NCBI GenBank assembly: GCA_014728245.1
Contig: WJLY01000240.1
Span: 1 to 33,551, forward strand
Direction of reading: 5' to 3'
Length of the DNA: 33,551 nucleotides
Source of the DNA: Candidatus Effluviviaceae Genus IV sp.
GTDB taxonomy: Bacteria > Joyebacterota > Joyebacteria > Joyebacterales > Joyebacteraceae
Shown here: piece after piece, positions 24,149-31,852 of the stretch
How positions within the stretch are numbered: the stretch's first letter is position 1
How the letters are laid out: each line of letters opens with the position of its first letter
Made by a program: the position numbers and the translations under genes
The notes under the pieces: model-generated
The model's input: the letters and a program-made list of their open reading frames with translations, nothing else
The model's database searches: none
Told to the model about the DNA's origin: nothing

Positions 24149-26407
24149 CTACTGCTCCTCCGTTCTCTTCCCGCGCTTGAGCTCGCGGACCGTCTTCAGA
24201 TTCGCCCGCAGCCGCTCGTCGTCCGGCGCGATCTCCAGAGCCGCCTCGAACATCCCGATCGACCGATCATAGCGCCCCAGCCTGGCAAGAAGAACCGCCA
24301 TGTTGTTGTGCGCGTCGATGAGACCCGGATCGGCCGAGAGCGCGGTCTCATACGCCCGCAGGGCCTCTCCGGACCGCCCGGTGTCCTCGAGCACCCGGCC
24401 GAGGCCGTTCCAGGCTTCCGCGAGTCGCGGCTCGGCCGACACCGCCTTGCGGAAGCTCTCCTCGGCCTCTTCCAGCCGCCCCTCGCCCGCGAGCGTCGAA
24501 CCCAGGTAGAAGTGCGCCTCCGCGAGCAGCGGGTCTCTCCTCACCGCCTCCCTGAGCCGGTCGATACCCTCATCCATGCTGCCCATCCGAAGCAGGACGA
24601 CTCCGGCGTGCATCGGCGCCTCCGCAAGTCGGGGATTCCTCCGCGCCGCCTCCGAGTAGGCGTCCAGCGCCTCCTCGAGCCTGCCGACGCTCTCCAGCGA
24701 CCGGCCCATGGCGTCGTAGGCGCTCGCGTAGCCCGGCCACAGCTCGATAGCCGCCCGGTACTGCTCGATCGCCTCTTCGTACTCCCCTTTCCACGCAAGC
24801 GTGAGGCCGATGGAGTAGTGCGTGTGAGCGTGCTCTGTCACGTGCGTGCCGTAGAAATCGGCGTTCACGAAGAGGCCGACTGCGACCACGAACACGGCCC
24901 CTGTGGCGAAACGGCGGAGATCCCGCGACCGGAGTCTTTCGATGAGCCATGCGCCGCCCGAGACGGCCAGCAGGATAAGGGCGGGAACGACGGGCAGCCG
25001 GAAGCGCCCGTTCACGAAGAAGAGGAGCACGCTTAGCATGTACGACAGCACGAAGAGCGACAGAAGGAAGGCGCCGGGGCGCCTTCGGAAGCTGACGATC
25101 ATGCCCAGCAGCCCGAGCGGCGCTACGACGAGAAAGTTCAACCACGAGAAGGTCCGGAAGACGGGCGACATCCCGCCGAAATAGTAGATGTCCTTGTTGC
25201 TTCCAATCTCGTGCCTGTCCCAGAAGAGAACTAGCTTCTTGAGATAGAGCCGCGCGGCCTCGCCCGGTCGATCGGCCAGAAACCGCCTTCCTCTCCTGTA
25301 CCAGTACGCCGAGACCTCGCTTGGCCCAAGGGATCTCCCCTCCGCCCGCTCCGCGGCGCGTATCGCGTCCTCGTACTCCCAGTCGGTGCCCAGCTCGGGG
25401 AGCATCGCGGAGGCTCCGTCGGAAGAGGAGTTGTTGCCGATGAAGAAGTTGATTCCGCCCTGAGACGCGATCGGGACGAAGTCGTCCGCAACGAAGTAGT
25501 TGCGCGCGGCGACCGAGGCGATCACGAGCACCAGGCCGAGAGTCACCAGCGCGAACCGATTCGCCGCTCTCGCGATCGGGCGTGAGATCGGCGCCCGAAC
25601 CGCGCGGGACGGAGCATCTCTCGTCGGCGCCGCGGCACTGTCGCTTCGCGCGCCTGCCGCCCCCCTTGAGACCGCACCTGCGTCGCTTCGCCCGCCTACC
25701 GTCCCCCGCGAGACCGCACCTGCGTCGCTTCGCCCGCCTGCGGCTCCTCGTGAGGCCGAAGCACCGGAGATCTCCCCGCGCGCCCGGAACCACAGCCACA
25801 GGAGGAGGGCCGGTGCGAATGCGAGGACATTCGGTCGGGCGATTGCCGAGAAACCGAAGACGAGCCCCGCCGCCAACCAGCGCCCCGGGCTCGAACGGTC
25901 GTCGGCGCGCAGGACCATCAGCAGGAGGAGAACGTCCAGCAGGATCGCCGGCGTCACGATCAGAAGCTCGTTGGAGAAGTAGACGAGGAAGGGGTAGGCG
26001 GCCGTGACCGCGCCAGCGATAGCGCCCTCGACCTTTCCGAAGACGCGACGGCCGAGGAAGTACACAACGACAGGAATGAGCGATCCAAGAACCGCCTGTG
26101 ACACGCGCGCCGCAAGCAGGCTGCCGTCGAAGAGCGCGAACTCGAGGCCGAGCAGATAGGGATAGAGCGGCGCGCGGAAAAACACGCCCGAACCGACCAG
26201 GTCTCCCGAGGCGATCGCGCGTGCCCATTCCACCAGCGTCAGCTCGTCGCGGAGCGGAACGTCGGCGAGCGGGCTTTCCTGAAGGTGCACGACGAAGAGG
26301 ACGCGGAGCGCCAGGGCAACGCCGAAGACAAGAAGGGGCGTGATCCAGTCCTTCCCTCTGCCGGATGAATCTTGCGCTGTTCGAGGCACTCGTGCTCCGG
26401 GCTTCAA
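24149..26407 (-). CDS. GT39-type membrane glycosyltransferase fused to six TPRs
   Basis: Polytopic membrane protein of up to 752 residues. The N-terminal part (1-500) has about 10-12 hydrophobic helices with the ArnT/PMT layout: an early acidic loop VPLRDELTLVEWARAI, FFRAPLYPYLLG after it, and SNELLIVTPAIL. Such enzymes transfer sugars from polyprenyl-phosphate donors on the outer face of the membrane. The C-terminal part (about 520-745) holds six regular 34-residue TPRs (e.g. GEYEEAIEQYRAAIELWPGY, GRLEEALDAYSEAARRNPRL), which bind partner proteins. The start is uncertain: TTG 26407 or GTG 26389 (GGAG upstream). Residues 214-255 contain a 42-bp repeat insertion. It is co-transcribed with both sulfatase-fold genes (18 and 0 bases apart). 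Confidence 0.88.
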   Translation of the reverse strand: MKPGARVPRTAQDSSGRGKDWITPLLVFGVALALRVLFVVHLQESPLADVPLRDELTLVEWARAIASGDLVGSGVFFRAPLYPYLLGLEFALFDGSLLAARVSQAVLGSLIPVVVYFLGRRVFGKVEGAIAGAVTAAYPFLVYFSNELLIVTPAILLDVLLLLMVLRADDRSSPGRWLAAGLVFGFSAIARPNVLAFAPALLLWLWFRARGEISGASASRGAAGGRSDAGAVSRGTVGGRSDAGAVSRGAAGARSDSAAAPTRDAPSRAVRAPISRPIARAANRFALVTLGLVLVIASVAARNYFVADDFVPIASQGGINFFIGNNSSSDGASAMLPELGTDWEYEDAIRAAERAEGRSLGPSEVSAYWYRRGRRFLADRPGEAARLYLKKLVLFWDRHEIGSNKDIYYFGGMSPVFRTFSWLNFLVVAPLGLLGMIVSFRRRPGAFLLSLFVLSYMLSVLLFFVNGRFRLPVVPALILLAVSGGAWLIERLRSRDLRRFATGAVFVVAVGLFVNADFYGTHVTEHAHTHYSIGLTLAWKGEYEEAIEQYRAAIELWPGYASAYDAMGRSLESVGRLEEALDAYSEAARRNPRLAEAPMHAGVVLLRMGSMDEGIDRLREAVRRDPLLAEAHFYLGSTLAGEGRLEEAEESFRKAVSAEPRLAEAWNGLGRVLEDTGRSGEALRAYETALSADPGLIDAHNNMAVLLARLGRYDRSIGMFEAALEIAPDDERLRANLKTVRELKRGKRTEEQ
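25643..25768 (-). repeat. Three in-frame 42-bp repeats inside the GT39-TPR gene
   Basis: Units at 25643-25684, 25685-25726 and 25727-25768; the first two are the closest match, sharing the 16 bases GAGACCGCACCTGCGT near their ends. Each encodes 14 residues of the type GGRSDAGAVSRGTV. They lie in the loop between the helix ending LLLWLWF and the helix FALVTLGLVLVIAS. Length is a multiple of three, so the frame is kept. Confidence 0.85.
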
Positions 26408-26425
26408 AATGGCCGGCCGAGTCGA

Positions 26426-28504
26426 TCACTCAAGATAGCCGAGAGACCGGAGGGCCTCCCTTTGCTCGGCCGAGAGGGTTCGGTATCGGGTCAACCGGGG
26501 ATCCCGGGCCTCCTCCCAGTACGCGTCGATATCATCTGCCAGCCGGGACTCATCACCGGACGCGTCGGCCGGAACCTCGTGGTCGAAACCCATGGACTCG
26601 ATATCGTACAGCTCGAGCCCCCGATCGGACGGCCCTACCGCCTTGTACTTCCCTTCGATCAACGAGACCCAGGCGCGCTCGTATTCGCTTCCCAGCACCC
26701 GGGCGTTCCCCGTCGAGGGATAGCGCTCCGAGACCAGCCCCGGCGCCTGCGTATCGAGCAGACGTGAAAGCTCCGTCGGACCGCCGCGTGCGCAGTGCAG
26801 GATGAGATCGAACAGATGGCGCAGATTCACGATCTCGGTCACCCTGCCGGGGGCCAGCCCCGGCGCGCGGATGAATAGCGGCACGTGGATAATGCTCTGA
26901 CCGACACCATACTCGTGTCCCACCCTGCCGGATTCGCCCAGTTCCTCCCCGTGGTCTGACGTCACGATCACGACGGCGCGGTCCCCGTATCGCTCCTCTA
27001 TCCACCGCAGGAGCGGAGCCAGGTTCGTGTCGAGCCAGCGAAGCTCCCCGTCGTAGAGCTCGTTCACCGCAACGAAGGCCCCTTCGGGAAGGTCGTTCCA
27101 GGAACAGGTGATGTCCCTGTGCTGCAAATACCGCGGAAAGGGCGGCTCCGGGTTGAGCTTGAGACTCCTGAGCGCCGCCTCCGGTGGATTGTAGGGGCCG
27201 TGAGGGTCCAGGAAGTTGATGAACGCAAAGAGCGGCTTCTCGACCCCTGACAGCGACCTCCGTGCTATCGCCGCGATGCCGCGGGCGTCCACGTACGGCA
27301 TGCGCCAGCGGAGTAGTTCGTTCAGCCTTCTCGCCAGGGGCGACCAGCTGTCCGCCCTGCTGGCCGCCGTCGCGTGATGCCACGGATTGCGCCTGGGCAC
27401 GATCGCCCGGTCGAAACCCGTGATGCCGCGCGGGAGCGCCATGGAATTGGCCGACACCGCGACGCAGTAGTACCCCTCTTTTCGCAGGATCTCCGGCAGC
27501 CAGGCGACGCCTTCGAGTGGCAGGCTCGCGTATGCGGCACCGGCGCCGGGGCCCGAACGCGCGTGGACACCGTGTTCAGAGACGGTCCTTCCGGAGAAGA
27601 ACGACGCGTGCGCCGGAGAGGTCCACCCCGCGGGCGAAATGGCCCGCAGGAATGTGACGCCGTCGCGCGCCCAGCGCTCCAGCCCGGGCATCGTGTCGCG
27701 GGAGTACCCGTAGCAGGAGAGATGATCGGCGCGCACGGTATCGAGGACTATCAGGAAGATGTGCGGACGCCCGGTGTCGCCTCGAGCAGCCTCTGCCCTG
27801 TCAGAGGCCCCGCACGTTGTGAAGCTGGCGCACGAATGACAGGCGAGCGCTAACGCCGCGAAGACCGGAATCCACACCGCGAGGCGCCGACAACGGCCGA
27901 CACCAGCCCTGAAGGAAGCCAGGCCTATCACCAGCAGAGCGACCACGGCGACTCCCGAGACGGCGCTCGGGGCGAACGAACCGCTGAACGCGTGATCGAG
28001 CGAGTCGAGCAGGAACGCGGAGACGAGCGCGGGAAGCAAAGCCCACCCAACTACCGGCGCCAGACTGCGACCGAGGCCCGCTCTCCGTCCGAGAAACGGC
28101 CTCAAGACGAGCCAGGCTGCCAGGGACGCCCCGGACGAGAAGACGAGCTTGCTGCCGGTCGTCGGTAGGAGCCCCCGCCACTCAGGCGTCTTGACGAGAA
28201 CCGCGACGCCGAGCATCAGAGCCGAGAGCGCGGCGACTGCCTCGGGTCCCCGACTCGGCCGTCTGCGTATGGCCCCGATCACGAGACCCGCCAGCAGGGC
28301 TGCAACTGCCGCCGCAAGTGCCACCTGGGTCTCCGCCAGCAGGAGCCCCAGGAAGTCCGAAGGCTCGCCCAGGATCGTGTTCCCCAGGAAGACGGATCTT
28401 GTCAGTTGCAGATTCACAAGGACGTCGATCGTCCACAGCGAGACGATCGCCGCCGCGAAGAGCCTGAGAAGAAGCGGGAGGACTCTGGCCCCTGATCGAC
28501 TCAT
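26426..28504 (-). CDS. Membrane sulfatase-fold enzyme with Thr nucleophile
   Basis: Protein of 692 residues with an N-terminal membrane domain (about 6 helices, residues 8-240, e.g. VLPLLLRLFAAAIVSLWTI) and an extracytoplasmic alkaline-phosphatase-fold domain, an LtaS/YejM-like layout. Motifs: HIFLIVLDTVRADHLSCYGY (metal Asp), AGWTSPAHASFFSGRTVSEHG (Thr where FGly sulfatases have Cys/Ser), FAFINFLDPHGPY and VVIVTSDHGEELGESGRVGHE. The Thr nucleophile argues for a phospho- or other transferase rather than a sulfatase. The ATG at 28504 is chosen because AGGGG lies six bases before it; upstream ATG codons at 28510 and 28561 are possible. First gene of the three-gene minus operon, divergent from another glycosyltransferase. 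Confidence 0.87.
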   Translation of the reverse strand: MSRSGARVLPLLLRLFAAAIVSLWTIDVLVNLQLTRSVFLGNTILGEPSDFLGLLLAETQVALAAAVAALLAGLVIGAIRRRPSRGPEAVAALSALMLGVAVLVKTPEWRGLLPTTGSKLVFSSGASLAAWLVLRPFLGRRAGLGRSLAPVVGWALLPALVSAFLLDSLDHAFSGSFAPSAVSGVAVVALLVIGLASFRAGVGRCRRLAVWIPVFAALALACHSCASFTTCGASDRAEAARGDTGRPHIFLIVLDTVRADHLSCYGYSRDTMPGLERWARDGVTFLRAISPAGWTSPAHASFFSGRTVSEHGVHARSGPGAGAAYASLPLEGVAWLPEILRKEGYYCVAVSANSMALPRGITGFDRAIVPRRNPWHHATAASRADSWSPLARRLNELLRWRMPYVDARGIAAIARRSLSGVEKPLFAFINFLDPHGPYNPPEAALRSLKLNPEPPFPRYLQHRDITCSWNDLPEGAFVAVNELYDGELRWLDTNLAPLLRWIEERYGDRAVVIVTSDHGEELGESGRVGHEYGVGQSIIHVPLFIRAPGLAPGRVTEIVNLRHLFDLILHCARGGPTELSRLLDTQAPGLVSERYPSTGNARVLGSEYERAWVSLIEGKYKAVGPSDRGLELYDIESMGFDHEVPADASGDESRLADDIDAYWEEARDPRLTRYRTLSAEQREALRSLGYLE

Positions 28505-28713
28505 GTCCATCCCCTGGCGCTCTCCGGTCGCTGAGAGCATCGGTGTGTCCGGCGGTCGCATGGATTGGCCCCTATCCGCGGCGACCGCGCGCCCGCGCTC
28601 GATTCCGCGGAGCGCTGGGCGCGGCCCGGCACTCCAGGGCCGAACCACCCTCAATACTAGTATGCTCGGGAATCACAGGCAATGGGGGCCTGCGCGGCCC
28701 GGCAAATGGCCTT

Positions 28714-28738
28714 GAAACCTCAGCGCCGCTGGGGTTTC
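28714..28738 (+). promoter_or_regulatory. Leader hairpin before the divergent glycosyltransferase
   Basis: GAAACCTCAGC (28714-28724) pairs with GCTGGGGTTTC (28728-28738), 11 pairs including one G-T wobble, around the loop GCC. It stands 48 bases before the ATG at 28786, in the 281-base gap between divergent genes. The same gap has a perfect palindrome ATACTAGTAT at 28654-28663. Role unknown: leader structure, attenuator or chance. Confidence 0.3.
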
Positions 28739-28785
28739 CTAGTGCTGTTCGTGGGGTCTGGATCGGCATCTGGAATGGCTTGGGA

Positions 28786-30309
28786 ATGAACCTGAACGCG
28801 TACCATACGCGGTCCTCCGGGCGGCGGACCGCGCTCGAGCGCATCGGAGTGGCGCTGGTCGTCCTCGCTATCGCGATCTTCTTCCTCGCGACGATCCGGG
28901 AAGGAACCGAGGGAGGCGACGATGACGCGATGTACATCCTCCATGCCCGGAATATCGTCAGCGGAGCGCCATACGCCGAGACCGGCTACATACTGAACCC
29001 CAACTACCCGGGCCTCGGACCCGAGTCCTACCCGCCCGGCTATCCGCTGCTACTCGCTCCGCTCTATGCATGGCAGGGGCTCGATCTCCGGGCCATGAAG
29101 ATCCAGTCGGCCATCTTCTTCATCGCCTTTCTCGCCGCTTACTTCGCTCTGGTGAGAAGACACCTCCGATACAGGTGGGCGATGCTGGCATTGGTCGCGA
29201 CCGGCCTCTCCCCCATCTTCTGGGCCCACAAGGACAACGTCAGCTCGGACTTCGCGTTCCTGCTCTTCGTATTCGCCGGACTCTCACTCTTCGAGTGGCA
29301 CGGCAAGGAAAGGAACCGCGGGGCAGCCGGGCCGGTCCGCGGCCTCGGGGAAGAGAACCGAGCGGAAGCCGGGCCGGTTCGCGCGCTCGCAGTGTCGGCC
29401 CTCCTGTGGTTCGCCGCGGCCGTCCGATCGATCGGACTCGTGGCGATACCGGCTGTCATCGCCGCCGACCTCATCAGACTGCGCACCATGAGGAGGTTCA
29501 CCGTCCTGGTGGCCGTCCTGACGGCGGCGCTCGCGCTTGCGCAGGCGATGCTGTTCCCGGGATCCGGTAGCTACCTCGAGCGCGTGTGGCCGATAGACCC
29601 CGGGGTGGTCTGGTACAACGCCCTCAAGTACGCGACCGCCGCCACCGGGATCTGGAGCAACGGCTACCTTCCTCCGGTGCGCCTGGCGCTCGTGGCAGCG
29701 ACCGGCCTCCTCGCCGCGTGGACCTTCGCCAGGCGGCTCACGAGCAAAGCCACTGTACTGGAGACGTTCGTGCTCTTCTACGCGGCCGCGCTGCTGGTCT
29801 TCCCGGGCAGCGCGGCCCGGTATCTCTTCCCGCTCATACCGATCTTCTTCTTCTACCTCTTCATCGCCGTCGAGAGGCTGTCGAGACGCCTGGGCCCGCG
29901 GGGCCGCGTGGCAGCCCTCGCGTTCGCCGCCTTCGTCGTGCTGGCGGTCTACGCAGCGCGCTACACCACCGTCGACTTCGGACCGTTGGGAGACCAGGAG
30001 GAGAGAATCAGCGCGGAGCGCCTGTACCGACGCATAGCCGACGTCACCGACAGGACGGACGTCCTGGTTGCGAGGCGCCCGCGCGATCTCTGCCTGCACA
30101 CCGGGCGAAGCGCGTCGGTCTATCACGATGCCCCCGACAGGGAGCTGTGGGCGTATCTCGAGGAGATCGGCGCCGACTACCTCGTTCTGGGCCCGAACGA
30201 CACGGAGCGATACCGCAGGTTCGTAGAGAGATCAGGAGGCCGGCTGCGGGAGGTCTATCGGCGGCGGCAGCACGCGTTGCTTGAGGTGAGCTACCCCGAG
30301 CGCCCCTGA
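28786..30309 (+). CDS. Polytopic membrane glycosyltransferase (ArnT/PMT-like)
   Basis: Integral membrane protein of 507 residues with about 11 hydrophobic helices. The first periplasmic loop carries the acidic motif EGTEGGDDDAMYILHARNI and SYPPGYPLLLAPLYAW, typical of the GT-C/ArnT-PMT fold using polyprenyl-phosphate sugar donors. A soluble C-terminal tail (SAERLYRRIADVTDRTD ... GADYLVLGPND) resembles other bacterial GT39 homologues. The ATG at 28786 fits the first helix, but the ribosome binding site (TTGGGA directly before it) is weak, so the start may be wrong. Residues about 177-204, a loop between helices, hold a 42-bp duplication. It lies divergent from the sulfatase-fold operon and probably serves the same envelope glycan. 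Confidence 0.82.
   Translation: MNLNAYHTRSSGRRTALERIGVALVVLAIAIFFLATIREGTEGGDDDAMYILHARNIVSGAPYAETGYILNPNYPGLGPESYPPGYPLLLAPLYAWQGLDLRAMKIQSAIFFIAFLAAYFALVRRHLRYRWAMLALVATGLSPIFWAHKDNVSSDFAFLLFVFAGLSLFEWHGKERNRGAAGPVRGLGEENRAEAGPVRALAVSALLWFAAAVRSIGLVAIPAVIAADLIRLRTMRRFTVLVAVLTAALALAQAMLFPGSGSYLERVWPIDPGVVWYNALKYATAATGIWSNGYLPPVRLALVAATGLLAAWTFARRLTSKATVLETFVLFYAAALLVFPGSAARYLFPLIPIFFFYLFIAVERLSRRLGPRGRVAALAFAAFVVLAVYAARYTTVDFGPLGDQEERISAERLYRRIADVTDRTDVLVARRPRDLCLHTGRSASVYHDAPDRELWAYLEEIGADYLVLGPNDTERYRRFVERSGGRLREVYRRRQHALLEVSYPERP
29313..29396 (+). repeat. Two in-frame 42-bp repeats inside the glycosyltransferase gene
   Basis: Units 29313-29354 and 29355-29396 share GAACCG..GG.AGCCGGGCCGGT and encode NRGAAGPVRGLGEE and NRAEAGPVRALAVS. 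They sit in a loop between membrane helices, the same placement and the same period as the repeat in the neighbouring GT39-TPR gene, although the sequences differ. Confidence 0.7.
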
Positions 30310-30321
30310 AGGGGCCGCGCG

Positions 30322-30351
30322 TTGACCGCTCACGCGCGTCCGTACTAGAAT
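30322..30351 (+). promoter_or_regulatory. Candidate sigma70 promoter of the aldo/keto reductase gene
   Basis: TTGACC (30322-30327), 18-bp spacer, TAGAAT (30346-30351): both boxes match five of six consensus bases. It lies just after the glycosyltransferase stop and about 75 nt before the ATG at 30428. Confidence 0.65.
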
Positions 30352-30427
30352 CAGACGAACGACGCCTCTTCGGACAACCGCCGGCGACCAACAGTCCTCA
30401 CGGCTCAGTCACGCGGGACCTTACACG

Positions 30428-31651
30428 ATGCTCTACCGCAGAATGGACAGCACCGGCGACGAGTTGTCAGTCCTGGGCTTCGGCTGCATGCGGCTTCCTC
30501 AGAGGTCCGGCCGAATCGACGAGGAACGCGCGACGAGGCAGCTACACCATGCCATAGACCGGGGAGTCAACTACGTTGACACGGCCGTCCCCTATCACAT
30601 GGGCACGAGCGAGCCGTTTGTCGGCCGCGCCCTCGGCGACGGATACCGCGAGAGGGTCAAGCTTGCGACCAAGCTCCCGCCGTGGAAGACCGGCACGCGC
30701 GAGGACATGGACCGGATTCTCGACGGGCAGCTCGAGCGCCTGAGGACCGACCGCGTTGACTACTACCTCGTCCACGCCCTGAACGGCAAGAGCTGGGCGA
30801 AGATGAGAGACCTGGGAGTGACGGATTTCCTCGAGGCGGCTCGCGCGGACGGGCGGGTCGTGAACGCCGGCTTCTCGTTCCACGGATCGCTGCCCGAGTT
30901 CAAGGAGATCGTCGAGGCGTGGGACTGGTCGTTCTGCCAGATCCAGTACAACTACCTGGACGAGAGGTTTCAGGCGGGTACCGAGGGGCTGGAGTATGCC
31001 GCCGCCAAAGGGCTGGGCGTGATCGCGATGGAGGGCTTGAGGGGCGGGCTTCTGGGCGCCAACGTGCCGCCGGAGGTCGGAAGCATCTGGGACGAGGCCG
31101 AGGTCCGCCGCACGCCCGCGGAGTGGGCGCTAAGGTGGGTATGGAACCGGCCCGAGATCCAGGTGAACCTCTCGGGCATGAACGACGAGAAGCATATCGA
31201 GGAGAACCTGCGGATCGCGGACGAGGCGCATCCCGACTCGCTCACGGACGCGGAGCTATCACTCGTCCGCCGCGCCGCGGAGGCCTATCGCGGCCTCATG
31301 AAGTCGGACTGCACCGGGTGCCGGTACTGCCTCCCCTGCCCTGAGGGCGTCGCAATCCCCGACTGCCTGCAGGCCCTGAACAACAGGCACGCTCTGAGCG
31401 ACAGGCGAGCGGGCGTCAACTACGCGATCACAACGGGAGGCGTCCTGGGCGGAAAGCCTGCACTGGCCTCGCTCTGCACGGAATGTGGAACCTGTCTTCC
31501 GAGATGTCCCCAGAACGTACCCATTCCCGGACTCCTCAAGGACGTCGCCTCCGAGTTCGAGGGCCCGCTCTTCCCTGTCAAGGTCTGGTTCATGAAGCGC
31601 GCGGTGGCCTTCATGCGCTGGAGGGCCAGACGTGGACAGGCTCCGGACTGA
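30428..31651 (+). CDS. Aldo/keto reductase fused to a 2x[4Fe-4S] ferredoxin-like domain
   Basis: Cytosolic oxidoreductase of 407 residues. Residues 1-280 form an AKR barrel with the catalytic tetrad visible: D51 and Y56 (VDTAVPYHMGTSEPFVG), K82 (LATKLPPW) and H116 (YYLVHALNG); the GFGCMRLP start is typical. The C-terminal region adds cysteine clusters CTGCRYCLPCPEG and LCTECGTCLPRCPQN, two ferredoxin-type motifs, the second complete and the first with its C-x-x-C-x-x-x-C variant. Such AKR-ferredoxin proteins are frequent in anaerobes; the carbonyl substrate is unknown. The ATG at 30428 has only GGGACC before it. A promoter-like pair lies at 30322-30351, and a hairpin separates it from the convergent hydrolase gene. 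Confidence 0.94.
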   Translation: MLYRRMDSTGDELSVLGFGCMRLPQRSGRIDEERATRQLHHAIDRGVNYVDTAVPYHMGTSEPFVGRALGDGYRERVKLATKLPPWKTGTREDMDRILDGQLERLRTDRVDYYLVHALNGKSWAKMRDLGVTDFLEAARADGRVVNAGFSFHGSLPEFKEIVEAWDWSFCQIQYNYLDERFQAGTEGLEYAAAKGLGVIAMEGLRGGLLGANVPPEVGSIWDEAEVRRTPAEWALRWVWNRPEIQVNLSGMNDEKHIEENLRIADEAHPDSLTDAELSLVRRAAEAYRGLMKSDCTGCRYCLPCPEGVAIPDCLQALNNRHALSDRRAGVNYAITTGGVLGGKPALASLCTECGTCLPRCPQNVPIPGLLKDVASEFEGPLFPVKVWFMKRAVAFMRWRARRGQAPD

Positions 31652-31742
31652 GTAGCTCACGGGAGACGCTCCGGATGCCATGCGGAGGCGACTCCCGCTC
31701 TCCAGGTCGGATGGTACACGAGCTTCTCTGCGCACAGACGCA

Positions 31743-31776
31743 AGAAGGTCGCCGGGGCAACCCCCGACGACCTTCT
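31743..31776. terminator. Bidirectional hairpin between convergent genes
   Basis: AGAAGGTCG (31743-31751) pairs with CGACCTTCT (31768-31776); inside, CGGGG (31753-31757) pairs with CCCCG (31762-31766), leaving a 4-nt loop and one mismatch. In total 14 pairs, in the 201-base gap between the aldo/keto reductase and the hydrolase. No long T run on either side, but position and stability suit a shared terminator. Confidence 0.6.
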
Positions 31777-31852
31777 CGAATCATGGCGGGGCGTGGTAGA
31801 CGGGTTTCGAGCCGGCCTCCAGCTGGCTGCGGCGCTACCGGCGGCCCTCCCT

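Noticed and set aside
24570-26429. 619-codon minus-strand frame inside the glycosyltransferase region
   Set aside because: Out of frame with the membrane-helix-bearing product and made mostly of Arg, Gly and Ala; alternative-frame shadow.
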